From Torulaspora globosa (Eukaryota; Ascomycota; Saccharomycetes; Saccharomycetales; Saccharomycetaceae): a stretch of 64,000 nucleotides of DNA. How positions within the stretch are numbered: position 1 is the stretch's first letter; each line of letters opens with the position of its first letter. Below the pieces are notes generated by a model, which saw only the letters and a program-made list of their open reading frames with translations, was not told the DNA's origin and searched no databases. The DNA lies in contig NC_050727.1 in NCBI RefSeq assembly GCF_014133895.1, forward strand, positions 930,001 to 994,000, in the 5' to 3' direction. The position numbers were made by a program, and so were the translations under genes. Below, piece after piece: positions 17,161 to 27,163 of the stretch.

Positions 17161-20061
17161 TCAATAACACCTCGGGCTGACATTTTTCCTCAGGTACCAC
17201 GCAACAAACGTCTTGATCCCTTCCCTCACCTTGCGGTAGTCTCTTTGACTTAATCCATTGGTGACTGCCGCAGCTAATTTCTCCTTCTCTTTAAGTGTGA
17301 CAGAGTTTAACTGCTCAACGGCCTGCAAGACCCACTGTGCGCAAACCGTTGGATCGTTGTTATTCGCTTCGAATGCTAAACGGAAACATTTGACTATGCA
17401 ACTTACGGCATCTGAATGAGTTGAAGACTCGAAATTTGTGACAAGCCCAATAAAAAGCGCATTTATCAGTAGTGAGCCTCTTGAGATGATAATTGCTTTG
17501 GATATTTGTTCCCGCCATTCATCTGGTACTAGTGTTATTGCTGCTGTGGAGATGGGTGGTGTTTTGAATCCCCAAGAAATAATGTCATCCAAGCAACGCA
17601 AAACTAGAATGTATGCGTCATAATTATCGAGTTTTGTGATACACTTTAATGCAATATCGGTAGTGCCCTCTAGTAGTACACTTGTCAGAATGAACTCCTT
17701 TGGATAAAACATAATCAAATCCGAAATCATGGAGAAAAAATCCATAATCGATTCATACTCATCATTCAGACGTGCGTCTTCGATTTTGTTGAAGTTGACC
17801 ATGAAAGTATCACTTTGGGATACGGCGAATTGCCAGACCGCATCCCTGAGTTGAGGCGGCACAGGTAATGCTTCGTCATCCCCATAGACAACAATAATCG
17901 AACCAGAGCACCAGAGATACGATCCGATCCCTGTGGTTGCGTAACCTTGAGCTAGAAATGCTGCCACTGATTCCAAAATTGGCTCACAAAACAAGTGAAA
18001 CTTTTCGAAAAGTCTTCTCAAAAGCTTCGTGGCTCTCTCAACTATTACGGTATCTGACATTGCGCCAAAGTCTACCAGTAAACTCCTCAACATATGCCAA
18101 ATAAACTCAATCTGTGTCACCAAAGGTTCCTGGCCCTGTTGAGGGTATTCATTGCGCGGCTTAAGCTCCTCGAATATTGCATAAACAAGGTCAATCTTGT
18201 CCGCAATCTGAGCGCTAAACACGGCCGGTTCAGCCTTCCACTTAGGAATGAGGTCGTTGATTTCTGCGGAACTGTGATCCAATGATTTTTGAAGCACAGA
18301 CGAGATTCTCCCGGCTGTTTGCTTGTTTATCACGGCGCTTAGGCCTTGACAAAGCTCGAACTGGGATTCAATATCCAAGATATTCTCGACCTGGAAGTAG
18401 AAATCAAAAAGCTGATCGATATATTCACTAAGAAGGCTAGAGCAATCGGTGCAAAAGTACATCAAAGCATGGGAAGACGCTGTGACGATCTCAGCACTAT
18501 TTTGCTCTTGAACCTGACGGAATCCATCAAACAGATAATCTAATTGCATTTTAAGCATTTCTGGATGTTTGCTTGTCCATTCGGTGTATCTTCCAAGCAC
18601 TAAAGTAGAGGCGTACCTGATTTTTGGATGCTCTGGCAGATTGCATAGGATCTGGAAGATCTGTGGCAGTTGCTTGTTTTCAGAAAGAGAAATCTCCTGT
18701 GCCATTGTCCTTAGGGAGAACAGAGGGGCCTCTAACTCTTGCCAGGACCCATTGTTGCTCACTGCTGTCATGATTCTGGTCAATGGCTGATGCAATGCTC
18801 GTGAAGTGCCCACGACTGCCGCACAATCTTTGAGCACGCTTCCCATATGATATCTAAATTCCTTAAACTTATCTTCATCTTCGCCAGACGTGAACTGATT
18901 TTGGGGATACTGTAAATGTTTAATGATACCACCAATTAAACTCTCGAATATGGGCACATACTGCTCCTTTGATCGTTGATATCTTGGCAAAACCAGATTT
19001 TGCTTCAGACTGAACCAAAATGGGAAGGTGTAAGAGGCGACATCCAGATCATCGTTTTTGCACGTCAACATCAGTAATGCTGTCACGATTGGCTTATAGA
19101 TTTGCGGCGATTTTGAAATAAAAACGCTCCATGCCTCGCCTGCCTCGACAAACAGACGCGTGAGGCCCTCCATAGTTTCGTATTCTTGTTCCTCACCATT
19201 CGTTGCTTCCAGAAGATTCGGCAGCAGATTTGCCTGTAGTTTCATAAGCTGCTCATAAAGAGCCAAGACTAACTGCTCATTAGGAGCATCTCTGCTTTCC
19301 CTCAGCACAACCGTCAGACAGTCGACGGCTGCATCGAATACCTCTGGAGAATCCGCAGGACCGCGCAGCAGGGACTCGAAAATTATCGATATGAGTGGTT
19401 CCACCGAAAGCAATTGGTCGACTGGAAACTCGAAACACCACGAAGCCAAACAACGCATGACCTGCTCCAGTGAGATATCGGCGTCGTCCCGCCGCTGGCT
19501 CTTCAGAATCTCCACGCAGGAGATCAGAAATTTCAACACATCTTCGGCAATCGTACTGATCAGCTCATGCGTTCTCGAGTTAAATTCGTCCTCAGTCAAG
19601 GGAGTTGACCCAATATCCAGCGTTTCTTCGGGCAAAATTCTCAGGAAGCAAAGCAGCTTGGACGGATACGGATTAAGACAGTTGATAATTTCCACAACCG
19701 GGTCTTTCCATTGGATATACTGAATGGCCAAACGAGCCAGCGCCACGCTCAACTGCGTTACCACCAGTTTCTGGCTGTGTAACACCACCAGATGCATCAG
19801 AGTGTCTTTAAATTGCAGCAAATTGCCTTCCAGCTGCGACAAATCATAACTGACTTTATTCCGCAACGTTTGGGCAGCAAAAATGTGCAATTCCAAGAAC
19901 GAACGATCAACGTTAGTCAGGATATCATGACATATCTTCCAAGCACCGACCGATTTTTGGAACTCTTCTAAGAATTGTAGCGCTTCGTTCTTTTTGGCCT
20001 GCTCAGCATTCGAAGAGACACATTGAAGAGCTTTCTGAACATCCGCCACCTGCAACGACAT
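17161..20061 (-). CDS. MTR10: Karyopherin-beta Mtr10 (nuclear import receptor)
   Basis: A 966-residue importin-beta-type protein built of HEAT-like helical repeats (S. cerevisiae Mtr10 972 aa). It imports the mRNA-binding protein Npl3 and takes part in tRNA retrograde transport. Diagnostic stretches include NIFAAQTLRNKV-like HIFAAQTLRNKVSYDLSQLEGNL, CFLRILPEETLDIGS and LDDIISWGFKTPPIS. The ATG at 20061 gives MSLQVADVQKALQC; one preceding codon is GTG. The gene is convergent with PNS1 (182 bp apart) and divergent from SME1, as for YOR160W. Confidence 0.96.
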   Translation of the reverse strand: MSLQVADVQKALQCVSSNAEQAKKNEALQFLEEFQKSVGAWKICHDILTNVDRSFLELHIFAAQTLRNKVSYDLSQLEGNLLQFKDTLMHLVVLHSQKLVVTQLSVALARLAIQYIQWKDPVVEIINCLNPYPSKLLCFLRILPEETLDIGSTPLTEDEFNSRTHELISTIAEDVLKFLISCVEILKSQRRDDADISLEQVMRCLASWCFEFPVDQLLSVEPLISIIFESLLRGPADSPEVFDAAVDCLTVVLRESRDAPNEQLVLALYEQLMKLQANLLPNLLEATNGEEQEYETMEGLTRLFVEAGEAWSVFISKSPQIYKPIVTALLMLTCKNDDLDVASYTFPFWFSLKQNLVLPRYQRSKEQYVPIFESLIGGIIKHLQYPQNQFTSGEDEDKFKEFRYHMGSVLKDCAAVVGTSRALHQPLTRIMTAVSNNGSWQELEAPLFSLRTMAQEISLSENKQLPQIFQILCNLPEHPKIRYASTLVLGRYTEWTSKHPEMLKMQLDYLFDGFRQVQEQNSAEIVTASSHALMYFCTDCSSLLSEYIDQLFDFYFQVENILDIESQFELCQGLSAVINKQTAGRISSVLQKSLDHSSAEINDLIPKWKAEPAVFSAQIADKIDLVYAIFEELKPRNEYPQQGQEPLVTQIEFIWHMLRSLLVDFGAMSDTVIVERATKLLRRLFEKFHLFCEPILESVAAFLAQGYATTGIGSYLWCSGSIIVVYGDDEALPVPPQLRDAVWQFAVSQSDTFMVNFNKIEDARLNDEYESIMDFFSMISDLIMFYPKEFILTSVLLEGTTDIALKCITKLDNYDAYILVLRCLDDIISWGFKTPPISTAAITLVPDEWREQISKAIIISRGSLLINALFIGLVTNFESSTHSDAVSCIVKCFRLAFEANNNDPTVCAQWVLQAVEQLNSVTLKEKEKLAAAVTNGLSQRDYRKVREGIKTFVAWYLRKNVSPRCY

Positions 20062-20255
20062 CACAGTCTAGCCTTTCTTCACGCTTGGGTCGATTTGTCA
20101 GTTTAGTTAAGAGCTTAGTTGAAACTTTTTCCTATATAGTGGGAAAAATTGGTCCACTATGGGCCAACTCATCGATAAAACAAAGTCACTTTAAAGAGGG
20201 CTCAAGCTCTCTAGCGACCTCGTATCGCGATCGTAGAACCTTGAAAGTCAGAGCT

Positions 20256-20516
20256 ATGGTTCCGCCGATAAATTGCATCTTCGGATACCTCCAACAGCAG
20301 ACGGTTGTGACGATTTGGCTCTATGAACAGGTGGGCATACGGATGAGAGGTAAGATAAGTGGCTTTGATGAGTTCATGAACATAGTGATTGAAGATGCGG
20401 TGGAAATACCGGTGAATGTGAAGAACGGAATCGAAGAGGTAGACAAGAGCAAGAAATTGGGAAAAATCCTCCTCAAGGGCGATAACATAACGCTCATTAC
20501 TCCGGTTGACGAATGA
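20256..20516 (+). CDS. SME1: Spliceosomal Sm protein E
   Basis: An 86-residue Sm-fold protein of the heptameric ring on U1, U2, U4 and U5 snRNAs. MVPPINCIFGYLQQQTVVTIWLYEQVGIRMRGKISGFDEFMNIVIEDAVEIPVN and KKLGKILLKGDNITLI cover Sm1 and Sm2. S. cerevisiae Sme1 has about eight more residues before MVPPIN. Here the frame is open upstream (to 20085), but the only in-frame upstream start codon is not ATG, so the ATG at 20256 is chosen. No GTATGT or TACTAAC pair supports an intron. It is the orthologue of YOR159C, divergent from MTR10. Confidence 0.9.
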   Translation: MVPPINCIFGYLQQQTVVTIWLYEQVGIRMRGKISGFDEFMNIVIEDAVEIPVNVKNGIEEVDKSKKLGKILLKGDNITLITPVDE

Positions 20517-20569
20517 ACGGTTTAGTATATTTACACGAAATATAGTTATAACTTTATGGTCGGATCGTT

Positions 20570-21490
20570 TCAAGCCTGAAGGATGGTGTCGACGTCGCTC
20601 TTCTTCTGGGCTATTATCTGTGAGCTTTTCAGATCGACTTGGTCTGCAAAGCTCTTCATTTCGCCGCTTAGAAACTCTTTCACAGGTGGCAGGCCGACGT
20701 GCTCGCCGGCTCCCAGCGTGCCGAACAGCGCGTCGCCGATGCTGCTCTCGTTTCTGGACCTTATTCTGGAGGCTCCCATGCTTAGTCTTGTTCTGAGTAC
20801 GTCAGAGCCTTCGTTGGCAAAGGCTTCGTCGATCTTCTTCAGTAGCTGCGCTTCGGTGACGATGAATTCATCCGAAACGTGGTACAGGTGTAGCAAGTCC
20901 TCCAGCTTCCGCTCCTTGGCCCTGAATTCCATCACTTCCCTGTTATACTTGCGCTTCATCCTGTGAAGTTTCTTCTCCTCAGGGGTTCGTTGTCTCATCA
21001 ACGGGCCCTCCAGTATGCCCTCCAACGTTGGAATGGTTAAATCCGACGATTTGCTCTGATTCAACAGTGATATCTCCGCTTTTCTCTCCTGTTCCAGCGC
21101 TTCTTTCTTCTCTTCCATCAGTTTGCCCAGCGCTATCAATCTGGCTTCCTCTTGGCGGAACGCTTCCGACAGGTACTGTCTTCTCAACTCTGCCTTTCGC
21201 AATTTCGTCTGTTGCTGTGGTGTCACACTAGCTTTAATGCCTGATGGTGCTGCTGCAGTCTTCTGAATCAGTTCTTCAACGTCCAAAAACTTCACACGAC
21301 TGGGCTCCCTGTGAGAATTTTTTGGGTGGGCAACTCCCTCCGCGTAGCCTACTCCCTTAGGTCCTTTTGGCTTTGGAGCATTGACTTTCGCAACAATGGT
21401 CTCTTGTTTAGTGGTAGGATTTTTCAGTATGGATCTAGTCACCGGTAGGACACCGCTCTTGAACCCGTGCTTTGCCAGACCTTTACCCAT
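20570..21490 (-). CDS. PET123: Mitochondrial small-subunit ribosomal protein Pet123 (mS26)
   Basis: A 306-residue protein of the mitochondrial small ribosomal subunit (S. cerevisiae 318 aa). The start MGKGLAKHGFKSGVLPVTRSILKNPTTKQ matches Pet123 and sets the ATG at 21490, although the frame is open to 21631. A long charged coiled-coil-like middle (KAELRRQYLSEAFRQEEARL) and LYHVSDEFIVTEAQLLKKIDEAF are family hallmarks. It is convergent with SME1 with only 53 bp between the stops. Confidence 0.93.
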   Translation of the reverse strand: MGKGLAKHGFKSGVLPVTRSILKNPTTKQETIVAKVNAPKPKGPKGVGYAEGVAHPKNSHREPSRVKFLDVEELIQKTAAAPSGIKASVTPQQQTKLRKAELRRQYLSEAFRQEEARLIALGKLMEEKKEALEQERKAEISLLNQSKSSDLTIPTLEGILEGPLMRQRTPEEKKLHRMKRKYNREVMEFRAKERKLEDLLHLYHVSDEFIVTEAQLLKKIDEAFANEGSDVLRTRLSMGASRIRSRNESSIGDALFGTLGAGEHVGLPPVKEFLSGEMKSFADQVDLKSSQIIAQKKSDVDTILQA

Positions 21491-21659
21491 TGAAAGCACA
21501 CGAAGAATAGATCGAAATTCAGCCAATTGAGCCTCCCAGCTGCTTGATTGGATCAATCTCTCACAGTTAGTTGTAGTCTTAGGCATTATATTGAAAAATT
21601 TGGCGAAAAGGTATACCGAATGCCAGATCACGTGCTCTAGATATTGACTAAGATAGAGA

Positions 21660-24600
21660 TCAGGTTACTAAGAGAGTTACCGGTTCTTGGTTGGATAGGC
21701 TCATGGGACGATCCTCGTTGGAGTTGGTTATGAGGGCACATATCTCGTAGGTTCCTGGCTCGATCGGTATGAGTTCCAATGCGAGCTTGGTCTCTTTAAC
21801 TGCCACGATGTGCCTGGTCAAGGTTCCGTTGTAGAGGATTCTTCGACTGCTACTTGGCAAAACCTTGGATGTGTGATGATCAAATATCATGAAGGAAAGC
21901 AGCAAGGGCTCGCTGGTTGCGTGTCTTGCAGCTGCTGGGGTAATTGTAACTCTTGCGTGCACAGATTGGTTTCTGGTGATGTTAGTTTTATCAAGTGCGA
22001 GGTCCACAAGGTAGGGCGATCGGTCCAGATAGAGGTTCTTCACCATTAGGTCGTCGAGCTTGTCCAGGAATTGTCGGAAATCCACTTCTCCAGTAATTGA
22101 AGAATCCTTGGCAAGGTGCCATCGGCATTGCAGGTGCGAGAGGATATGTTCCCTGCACCAGAACTTTTCTCTCATTTCCCGTTCCTGATCTTCGCTGAGG
22201 CCACTCTGAATGTATTGTCTGTTATTGAAGACTCTTGGAATGGGCCGGGCTCTGAACGGTACATGCTGGTGTTCAATTTTCTTGATCGGCACCACTACTC
22301 TGGTGGTATGCTCCGCTTCGATCAGGTGCTGGTGGCTGCGGAAATCCTGGAATGATAAGTCAAGACTCACGCCGTCGATCCAGGAGTTCCTTATGTCGAG
22401 CAAAAGCAGAACGTAGTCGCCAACTCGAAAATTTTGCTCGGAACGCCTTTTGTTCATCACGAACTCAACCCAATCCACCGTCTCCATCTCAGGTGCAAAC
22501 AGCTCATTTAGAGGAACGATTTCTATCCCAGGTACCTCTATGCTTCTTTTCAGAGACACCTCGTAGGGTAGGCACAATGTCTTCATGTACATGTAGGATT
22601 TTTTGCTTGCATGCATGCCGTAGTTCACTATTACATCGAACCCGTCAAATTGTAGTGGAACGGACGTAGCGTCTATCTCTATTTTAACCTTCGCAACCTC
22701 ATTTGGGGCCATTTTTGTAGGTGCTTCCAAAATTTTGATGCACGAGTTCTTGAGCCATTCCAGCTGCTTCTCAACACCATACAAGTCGTCATACGGCAGT
22801 TTTTTCCAGTAATCAGTCTTGAATGACTTTTCGATATTGGTCAAATGTGAAAATTGCAGATAATCAATGGAACAGCTTAGAGACTTGTTTCTGAAAACAA
22901 CGGAAACTATTTGCTTTGTGCCATGAAGCATCATCCAGGAATTGTCAGTGATGTTTTCTGTCCTCAAGACTTGAAGTTCTGGTTGTTGTGGCAATATCTT
23001 AATCTTGACGCGATTCCCAAGAGTCTGGTCTCCATCGAGCTTTTGATGGTCTGAAAAGCCGGTCTCCGATGGAACCATAGTAAAAGCTCTCGGTGGCAAT
23101 CCCATTACAGACATCTTTAGGGAGCTGATGCTCAGCAACTCGCTCCCTGTCGGAGCCTTGAAATTCACCGGTAGATTCACTAGCCTTGTCGATTCAGGTG
23201 ATACAAAAATAGGCGTCTTCAAAGTTATGTCATTTTGGTCCAGTTCTACATGCTTACCAGCTTCAGCGTCAAAATTCAGTTCCTTGATACTAATCTCAAA
23301 TTTAAATGGGTTTTGAACCATGCATGATACCATGGCTCTATCTCCAACTAGAAAAGTACCCTGAACAGAATTTGAATCTGATGTCTTCGAAGCTGCTTGT
23401 ACTGCCTTAAACGGGTTAAAGACCTGATGAGTGTCTAATTCAGTAACTTCACCGTCCTGCTTCTCAAAGGGCGCCATTTGCATTTCGACCGGGAACTCCG
23501 CTCCATCAACAGCTGAACCGGTATATTCCAATCGTGCAAACTTGATATCTCGCAAAAGATACGGATCCCAATATGAGTCAATGCAACCATCTGATATCAG
23601 TGGCTCAATATGATTGTTCAGCAGATTAACCTGCTCGGATTGTGTCAGAAGATGAGTGTATCTTCCAATGAGTAATAATGAGTAATGCGCAGATAGCTTT
23701 CTATCTTTAGCTCTGCTTGCTACTGCCAAACAGAGTTGTAAGCATCTCTTTTGTAAATTGAGCCACGAGATGTCCCCCTGCTCGTCTACCATAGCTTCCA
23801 AAGCTAAAGAACTTTTTATGCCGTACAGCTGGGCCATATTTTCCAGGTGTGCTCGATAATCCGGAGTCAGGAGTATGTCATCAGTATTCGACACGATTGC
23901 GACTAGAAGCAGTCGGAGCACAAAGGCTCTTTTCCTTTCAAATCCCAGCGAACGGTATACTTTCGCTAGATGCATGTATATATCACATTGGGACTCAACG
24001 TCCATTTCCTTCAGTTGTAGGTCAAAAAGTCTATTGGCAAAGAAATAGACCTCGTGGCTGGTAAATGCAGGCTCAAGAGTTGAGCAATCGAACTTTGCTG
24101 GCTGAGGCAATGTGCCGTCTATAATCAGTCGCAAGTCATCTGAAGATAACCCAGCGCTTGATCGACAGCATACCATGAAAGACAACGTCTTCAGGAGAAT
24201 CTCCGAATAAACCATTTGCGGTGCATAATCACTAGTATGCGATAAACTTAGTTCATAATAATACATTATCTTCTCAGAAATTGACTTGATAAGTTTCGGC
24301 AGATTGGCAGATTCGACATCAATAGCCGCTGCCGATGATAAAGAACTGGAGGATCCTCGAGGGGATCTCATTGGCGTGTGAGAGACACTATTTCTAGGCG
24401 AATCGGTTTCCGATATAGCGTTTGATGCTTGATGTGGACAAAGAACGTTGATGATGGAAGGTATTTGGAAGGAGATCTGTAGATAAGACAAGAGCAAAAA
24501 ACAGATAGCAATACCGTCAAGTGCAGATCCAAGCCACAAATGATCTCGTACTTTATGCAGCAGCGTGATTGCCTCGCCGAAGCTCGCGAGGGCATCAGTG

Positions 24601-25397
24601 TACCTTCCCGCCAGCAATTGAAAGTTGCCTAGAATCTTGAGCTGCCTACCCCTCGACCGATTCTGGGATCTATTCTCAGTTGTCGTTAGAGACTTGGCTA
24701 GTTTCAGCGACGCGGATCGTTTGATACCATTCGTTGCAATTTCAATCGATGACAATCTCTTGGAAGCATTCGCAGAAGTCGCGGTAGCGGCATTCAACGC
24801 TGCGATCTGTCTTGTCAGAGAGGTCTTCAACACAGCATTCCCGCCGATTGCCCCAGGCGAACGCAGTGTGACATGTTTGTAGGAAGAATAATAATGGTTC
24901 AATGCCAGCAGAAAATTCTTACCAATATCACATAGGGTTGTCTCTAGCTTGTCCTCGAGCTTTGGACCGCAGTGGAACACATTAGAGTTTTCTGTCGAGA
25001 TCGCGTCTTTCGATACTACGATCAAGTTGTGCGATATTACCGTAGGATACCGCTCCTTCAGCTTTGCCAAATCAGACTCAAGATCACCGTGTTCATTCAC
25101 CAGGCCAATCACCACAAAGATCTTCCTGAATGGCTCAAAATCATACAGAAACAGGTTCAAAGAGTCGTTGTATCCCGAACTGCTAAACGTGAAGAACAGT
25201 CTGCCGCTTGGAAACCCCTGAGGAGTGAACAAAGAGCTCTCTATCGGAGTGATATCCAGAAGTCTGATCTCGCTGAATCTCTGCAGCTTAGCCACTGCCC
25301 CAAGAAACTCTTCACGTCTCCATTTGCCGACTGGGACGACCAGAGTCCGGATCTTAGAAGGATCCACAAAGCTCGCACAGCCGACATGTAATTTCAT
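21660..25397 (-). CDS. TRS120: TRAPP II subunit Trs120
   Basis: A 1245-residue subunit of the TRAPPII complex, the exchange factor for Rab Ypt31/32 at the late Golgi (S. cerevisiae 1289 aa). The N-terminus has VDPSKIRTLVVPVGKWRREEF and LFLYDFEPFRKIFVVIGLVNEHGDL, the conserved Trs120/TRAPPC9 opening. Alpha-solenoid repeats fill the middle, and the C-terminal third is predicted beta-rich (Ig-like). The ATG at 25397 is preferred because the extra nine codons to 25424 are not seen in relatives. It corresponds to YDR407C, a chromosome IV gene inserted here between PET123 and PUP1, both chromosome XV genes in S. cerevisiae. Confidence 0.93.
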   Translation of the reverse strand: MKLHVGCASFVDPSKIRTLVVPVGKWRREEFLGAVAKLQRFSEIRLLDITPIESSLFTPQGFPSGRLFFTFSSSGYNDSLNLFLYDFEPFRKIFVVIGLVNEHGDLESDLAKLKERYPTVISHNLIVVSKDAISTENSNVFHCGPKLEDKLETTLCDIGKNFLLALNHYYSSYKHVTLRSPGAIGGNAVLKTSLTRQIAALNAATATSANASKRLSSIEIATNGIKRSASLKLAKSLTTTENRSQNRSRGRQLKILGNFQLLAGRYTDALASFGEAITLLHKVRDHLWLGSALDGIAICFLLLSYLQISFQIPSIINVLCPHQASNAISETDSPRNSVSHTPMRSPRGSSSSLSSAAAIDVESANLPKLIKSISEKIMYYYELSLSHTSDYAPQMVYSEILLKTLSFMVCCRSSAGLSSDDLRLIIDGTLPQPAKFDCSTLEPAFTSHEVYFFANRLFDLQLKEMDVESQCDIYMHLAKVYRSLGFERKRAFVLRLLLVAIVSNTDDILLTPDYRAHLENMAQLYGIKSSLALEAMVDEQGDISWLNLQKRCLQLCLAVASRAKDRKLSAHYSLLLIGRYTHLLTQSEQVNLLNNHIEPLISDGCIDSYWDPYLLRDIKFARLEYTGSAVDGAEFPVEMQMAPFEKQDGEVTELDTHQVFNPFKAVQAASKTSDSNSVQGTFLVGDRAMVSCMVQNPFKFEISIKELNFDAEAGKHVELDQNDITLKTPIFVSPESTRLVNLPVNFKAPTGSELLSISSLKMSVMGLPPRAFTMVPSETGFSDHQKLDGDQTLGNRVKIKILPQQPELQVLRTENITDNSWMMLHGTKQIVSVVFRNKSLSCSIDYLQFSHLTNIEKSFKTDYWKKLPYDDLYGVEKQLEWLKNSCIKILEAPTKMAPNEVAKVKIEIDATSVPLQFDGFDVIVNYGMHASKKSYMYMKTLCLPYEVSLKRSIEVPGIEIVPLNELFAPEMETVDWVEFVMNKRRSEQNFRVGDYVLLLLDIRNSWIDGVSLDLSFQDFRSHQHLIEAEHTTRVVVPIKKIEHQHVPFRARPIPRVFNNRQYIQSGLSEDQEREMREKFWCREHILSHLQCRWHLAKDSSITGEVDFRQFLDKLDDLMVKNLYLDRSPYLVDLALDKTNITRNQSVHARVTITPAAARHATSEPLLLSFMIFDHHTSKVLPSSSRRILYNGTLTRHIVAVKETKLALELIPIEPGTYEICALITNSNEDRPMSLSNQEPVTLLVT

Positions 25398-25604
25398 TCC
25401 AGCTTTCGCCCAGCGACTGACCACCTAGCAGCAAGTAGAGACAACCACTGTAGACCTTCCAAAGCGCTCAGATCAACTGCTCAGTGACCGAAAGTCCTCC
25501 AGCTTCAAGCTGAATCTCTTAGATATTTCATAGGCGTTAGCGAAGGTCACTATGTACGGAGCCCTCAGTATTAAGAAACTCCAAAGGATTCAAGACCATC
25601 AAAA

Positions 25605-25613
25605 TTTGCCACC
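25605..25613 (-). promoter_or_regulatory. PACE (Rpn4) element before PUP1
   Basis: TTTGCCACC on the top strand is the reverse complement of the PACE motif GGTGGCAAA. It lies 57 bp before the ATG of the proteasome gene PUP1, where Rpn4 control is expected. Confidence 0.75.
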
Positions 25614-25669
25614 TTTAAAGAGCATATCATAGAGAGGGACTGGTGCGAGTTGGCGGATCAATTGGTGAA

Positions 25670-26455
25670 ATGGCGGGTCTTTCATTCGATAACTACCAGA
25701 GAAACAACTTCCTAACATCGAAATCGTACTCCCAACCCAAGGCGACGTCGACTGGTACGACAATTGTTGGTGTGAAATTTAACAATGGAGTGGTAATTGC
25801 CGCAGATACAAGGTCTACTCAGGGTCCTATTGTGGCTGATAAGAACTGTGCCAAGTTGCATCGTATCGCTCCGCGTATATGGTGTGCTGGAGCTGGTACT
25901 GCGGCAGACACGGAGGCAGTGACTCAACTGATTGGATCTAATTTAGAGCTACATTCGCTTTACGTCAACAGGCAGCCCCGTGTGGTGTCTGCTATGCAAA
26001 TGCTGAAGCAGCATCTTTTCAAGTACCAGGGTCACATCGGGGCGTACCTGATTGTGGCCGGTGTGGACCCCACGGGCGCCCATCTGTTTTCTATTCATGC
26101 ACATGGCTCTACGGATGTTGGCTACTATCTGTCGCTGGGATCCGGTTCTTTGGCCGCGATGGCGGTCCTCGAGTCGAAGTGGAAACAAGACCTTACTAAG
26201 GAGGAGGCGATCAAGCTTGCGTCAGACGCTATTGAGGCCGGTATATGGAACGATCTGGGCTCTGGTTCTAACGTGGATGTCTGTGTGATGGAGATCGGCA
26301 AGGATGCAGAGTATCTGAGGAACCATCTGACTCCAAACGTCAGAGAACCAAAACAGCAAAGCTATAAATTCGCCAGGGGCACCACAGCAACGCTCAGGGA
26401 AAGCATTGTGAAGATCTGTGACATTGAAGAAGAAACGGTAGATATCGTGGGATAG
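25670..26455 (+). CDS. PUP1: 20S proteasome beta-2 subunit (trypsin-like)
   Basis: A 261-residue precursor, the same length as S. cerevisiae Pup1. The propeptide ends before Thr30 (KATSTG|TTIVGVKFNNG), which becomes the catalytic N-terminal nucleophile. Asp46 and Lys62 supply the rest of the Ntn-hydrolase triad (Thr1, Asp17, Lys33 of the mature chain). Later motifs SLGSGSLAAMAVLES and GIWNDLGSGSNVDVC are typical. A GTG nine codons upstream extends the frame but is not used. It is convergent with ADE8, 66 bp apart, and has a PACE element upstream. Confidence 0.98.
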   Translation: MAGLSFDNYQRNNFLTSKSYSQPKATSTGTTIVGVKFNNGVVIAADTRSTQGPIVADKNCAKLHRIAPRIWCAGAGTAADTEAVTQLIGSNLELHSLYVNRQPRVVSAMQMLKQHLFKYQGHIGAYLIVAGVDPTGAHLFSIHAHGSTDVGYYLSLGSGSLAAMAVLESKWKQDLTKEEAIKLASDAIEAGIWNDLGSGSNVDVCVMEIGKDAEYLRNHLTPNVREPKQQSYKFARGTTATLRESIVKICDIEEETVDIVG

Positions 26456-26521
26456 AATTGCGTACGTACTTAACTCTAGCATAACAGAATACTCGGTTCG
26501 AGAAAATCTAGGGCCCAGAGC

Positions 26522-27163
26522 CTACTTCTTCGACAAGGCAGCGGCGGTAGCCTCCACGATGGCAACGTGCTCAGCTTCGTGAACCCTTTTTTCGTACTCT
26601 TCCAGCGTCTCTTTTCCTGGGATGATCTCTAACTCCTTGATGAGCAATGGCTCGCCTCTATCCACCTCTTCAATCACATAATGAACCATACAGCCGGCCT
26701 TCAGTGGCTTGCCCTCGTCTTCGGCCTTCTTCCAGGCCATTTCGATGGCATGAGTGGTCCCGTCGAACGCCCCGGGTAGCGCTGGGTGTAGATTGATGAT
26801 TGGTACAGTATTGGTACGGGACAAAAACTCAGGACCCAGTATCAATAGCCAGCCGGCACATACCACCAGATCGGGTTCATCGGAGAGTACCAGCTCTGCC
26901 AAATCTTTTTCGAAACGGACCCTGGCTTCAGCACGCTTTTCTTTGTTATCCTGTGGGATATCTCTAGTGTATGGATACAGCGATTGAACCTTAGTAGGAA
27001 TATTCGCCGCAGCAGCTCTCGTTAGACCGTATGCCTTTTTACTCGACGATATGACCGACACTATCTCAGCATTGCCCAATTTACCCTCTGATTGCGCATC
27101 AATTAAAGCTTGCAAATTGGATCCAGATCCAGAAATCAGGACGGTTATTCTCGACTTGGTCAT
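26522..27163 (-). CDS. ADE8: Phosphoribosylglycinamide formyltransferase (GAR transformylase)
   Basis: A 213-residue enzyme (S. cerevisiae 214 aa) of de novo purine synthesis, transferring formyl from 10-formyltetrahydrofolate to GAR in the cytosol. It shows the phosphate-binding loop ITVLISGSGSNLQALIDA, the catalytic INLHPALPGAFDGTTHA (Asn and His) and HYVIEEVDRGEPLL (catalytic Asp). It is monofunctional, as in yeasts. It diverges from SIZ1 over 624 bp. Confidence 0.97.
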   Translation of the reverse strand: MTKSRITVLISGSGSNLQALIDAQSEGKLGNAEIVSVISSSKKAYGLTRAAAANIPTKVQSLYPYTRDIPQDNKEKRAEARVRFEKDLAELVLSDEPDLVVCAGWLLILGPEFLSRTNTVPIINLHPALPGAFDGTTHAIEMAWKKAEDEGKPLKAGCMVHYVIEEVDRGEPLLIKELEIIPGKETLEEYEKRVHEAEHVAIVEATAAALSKK

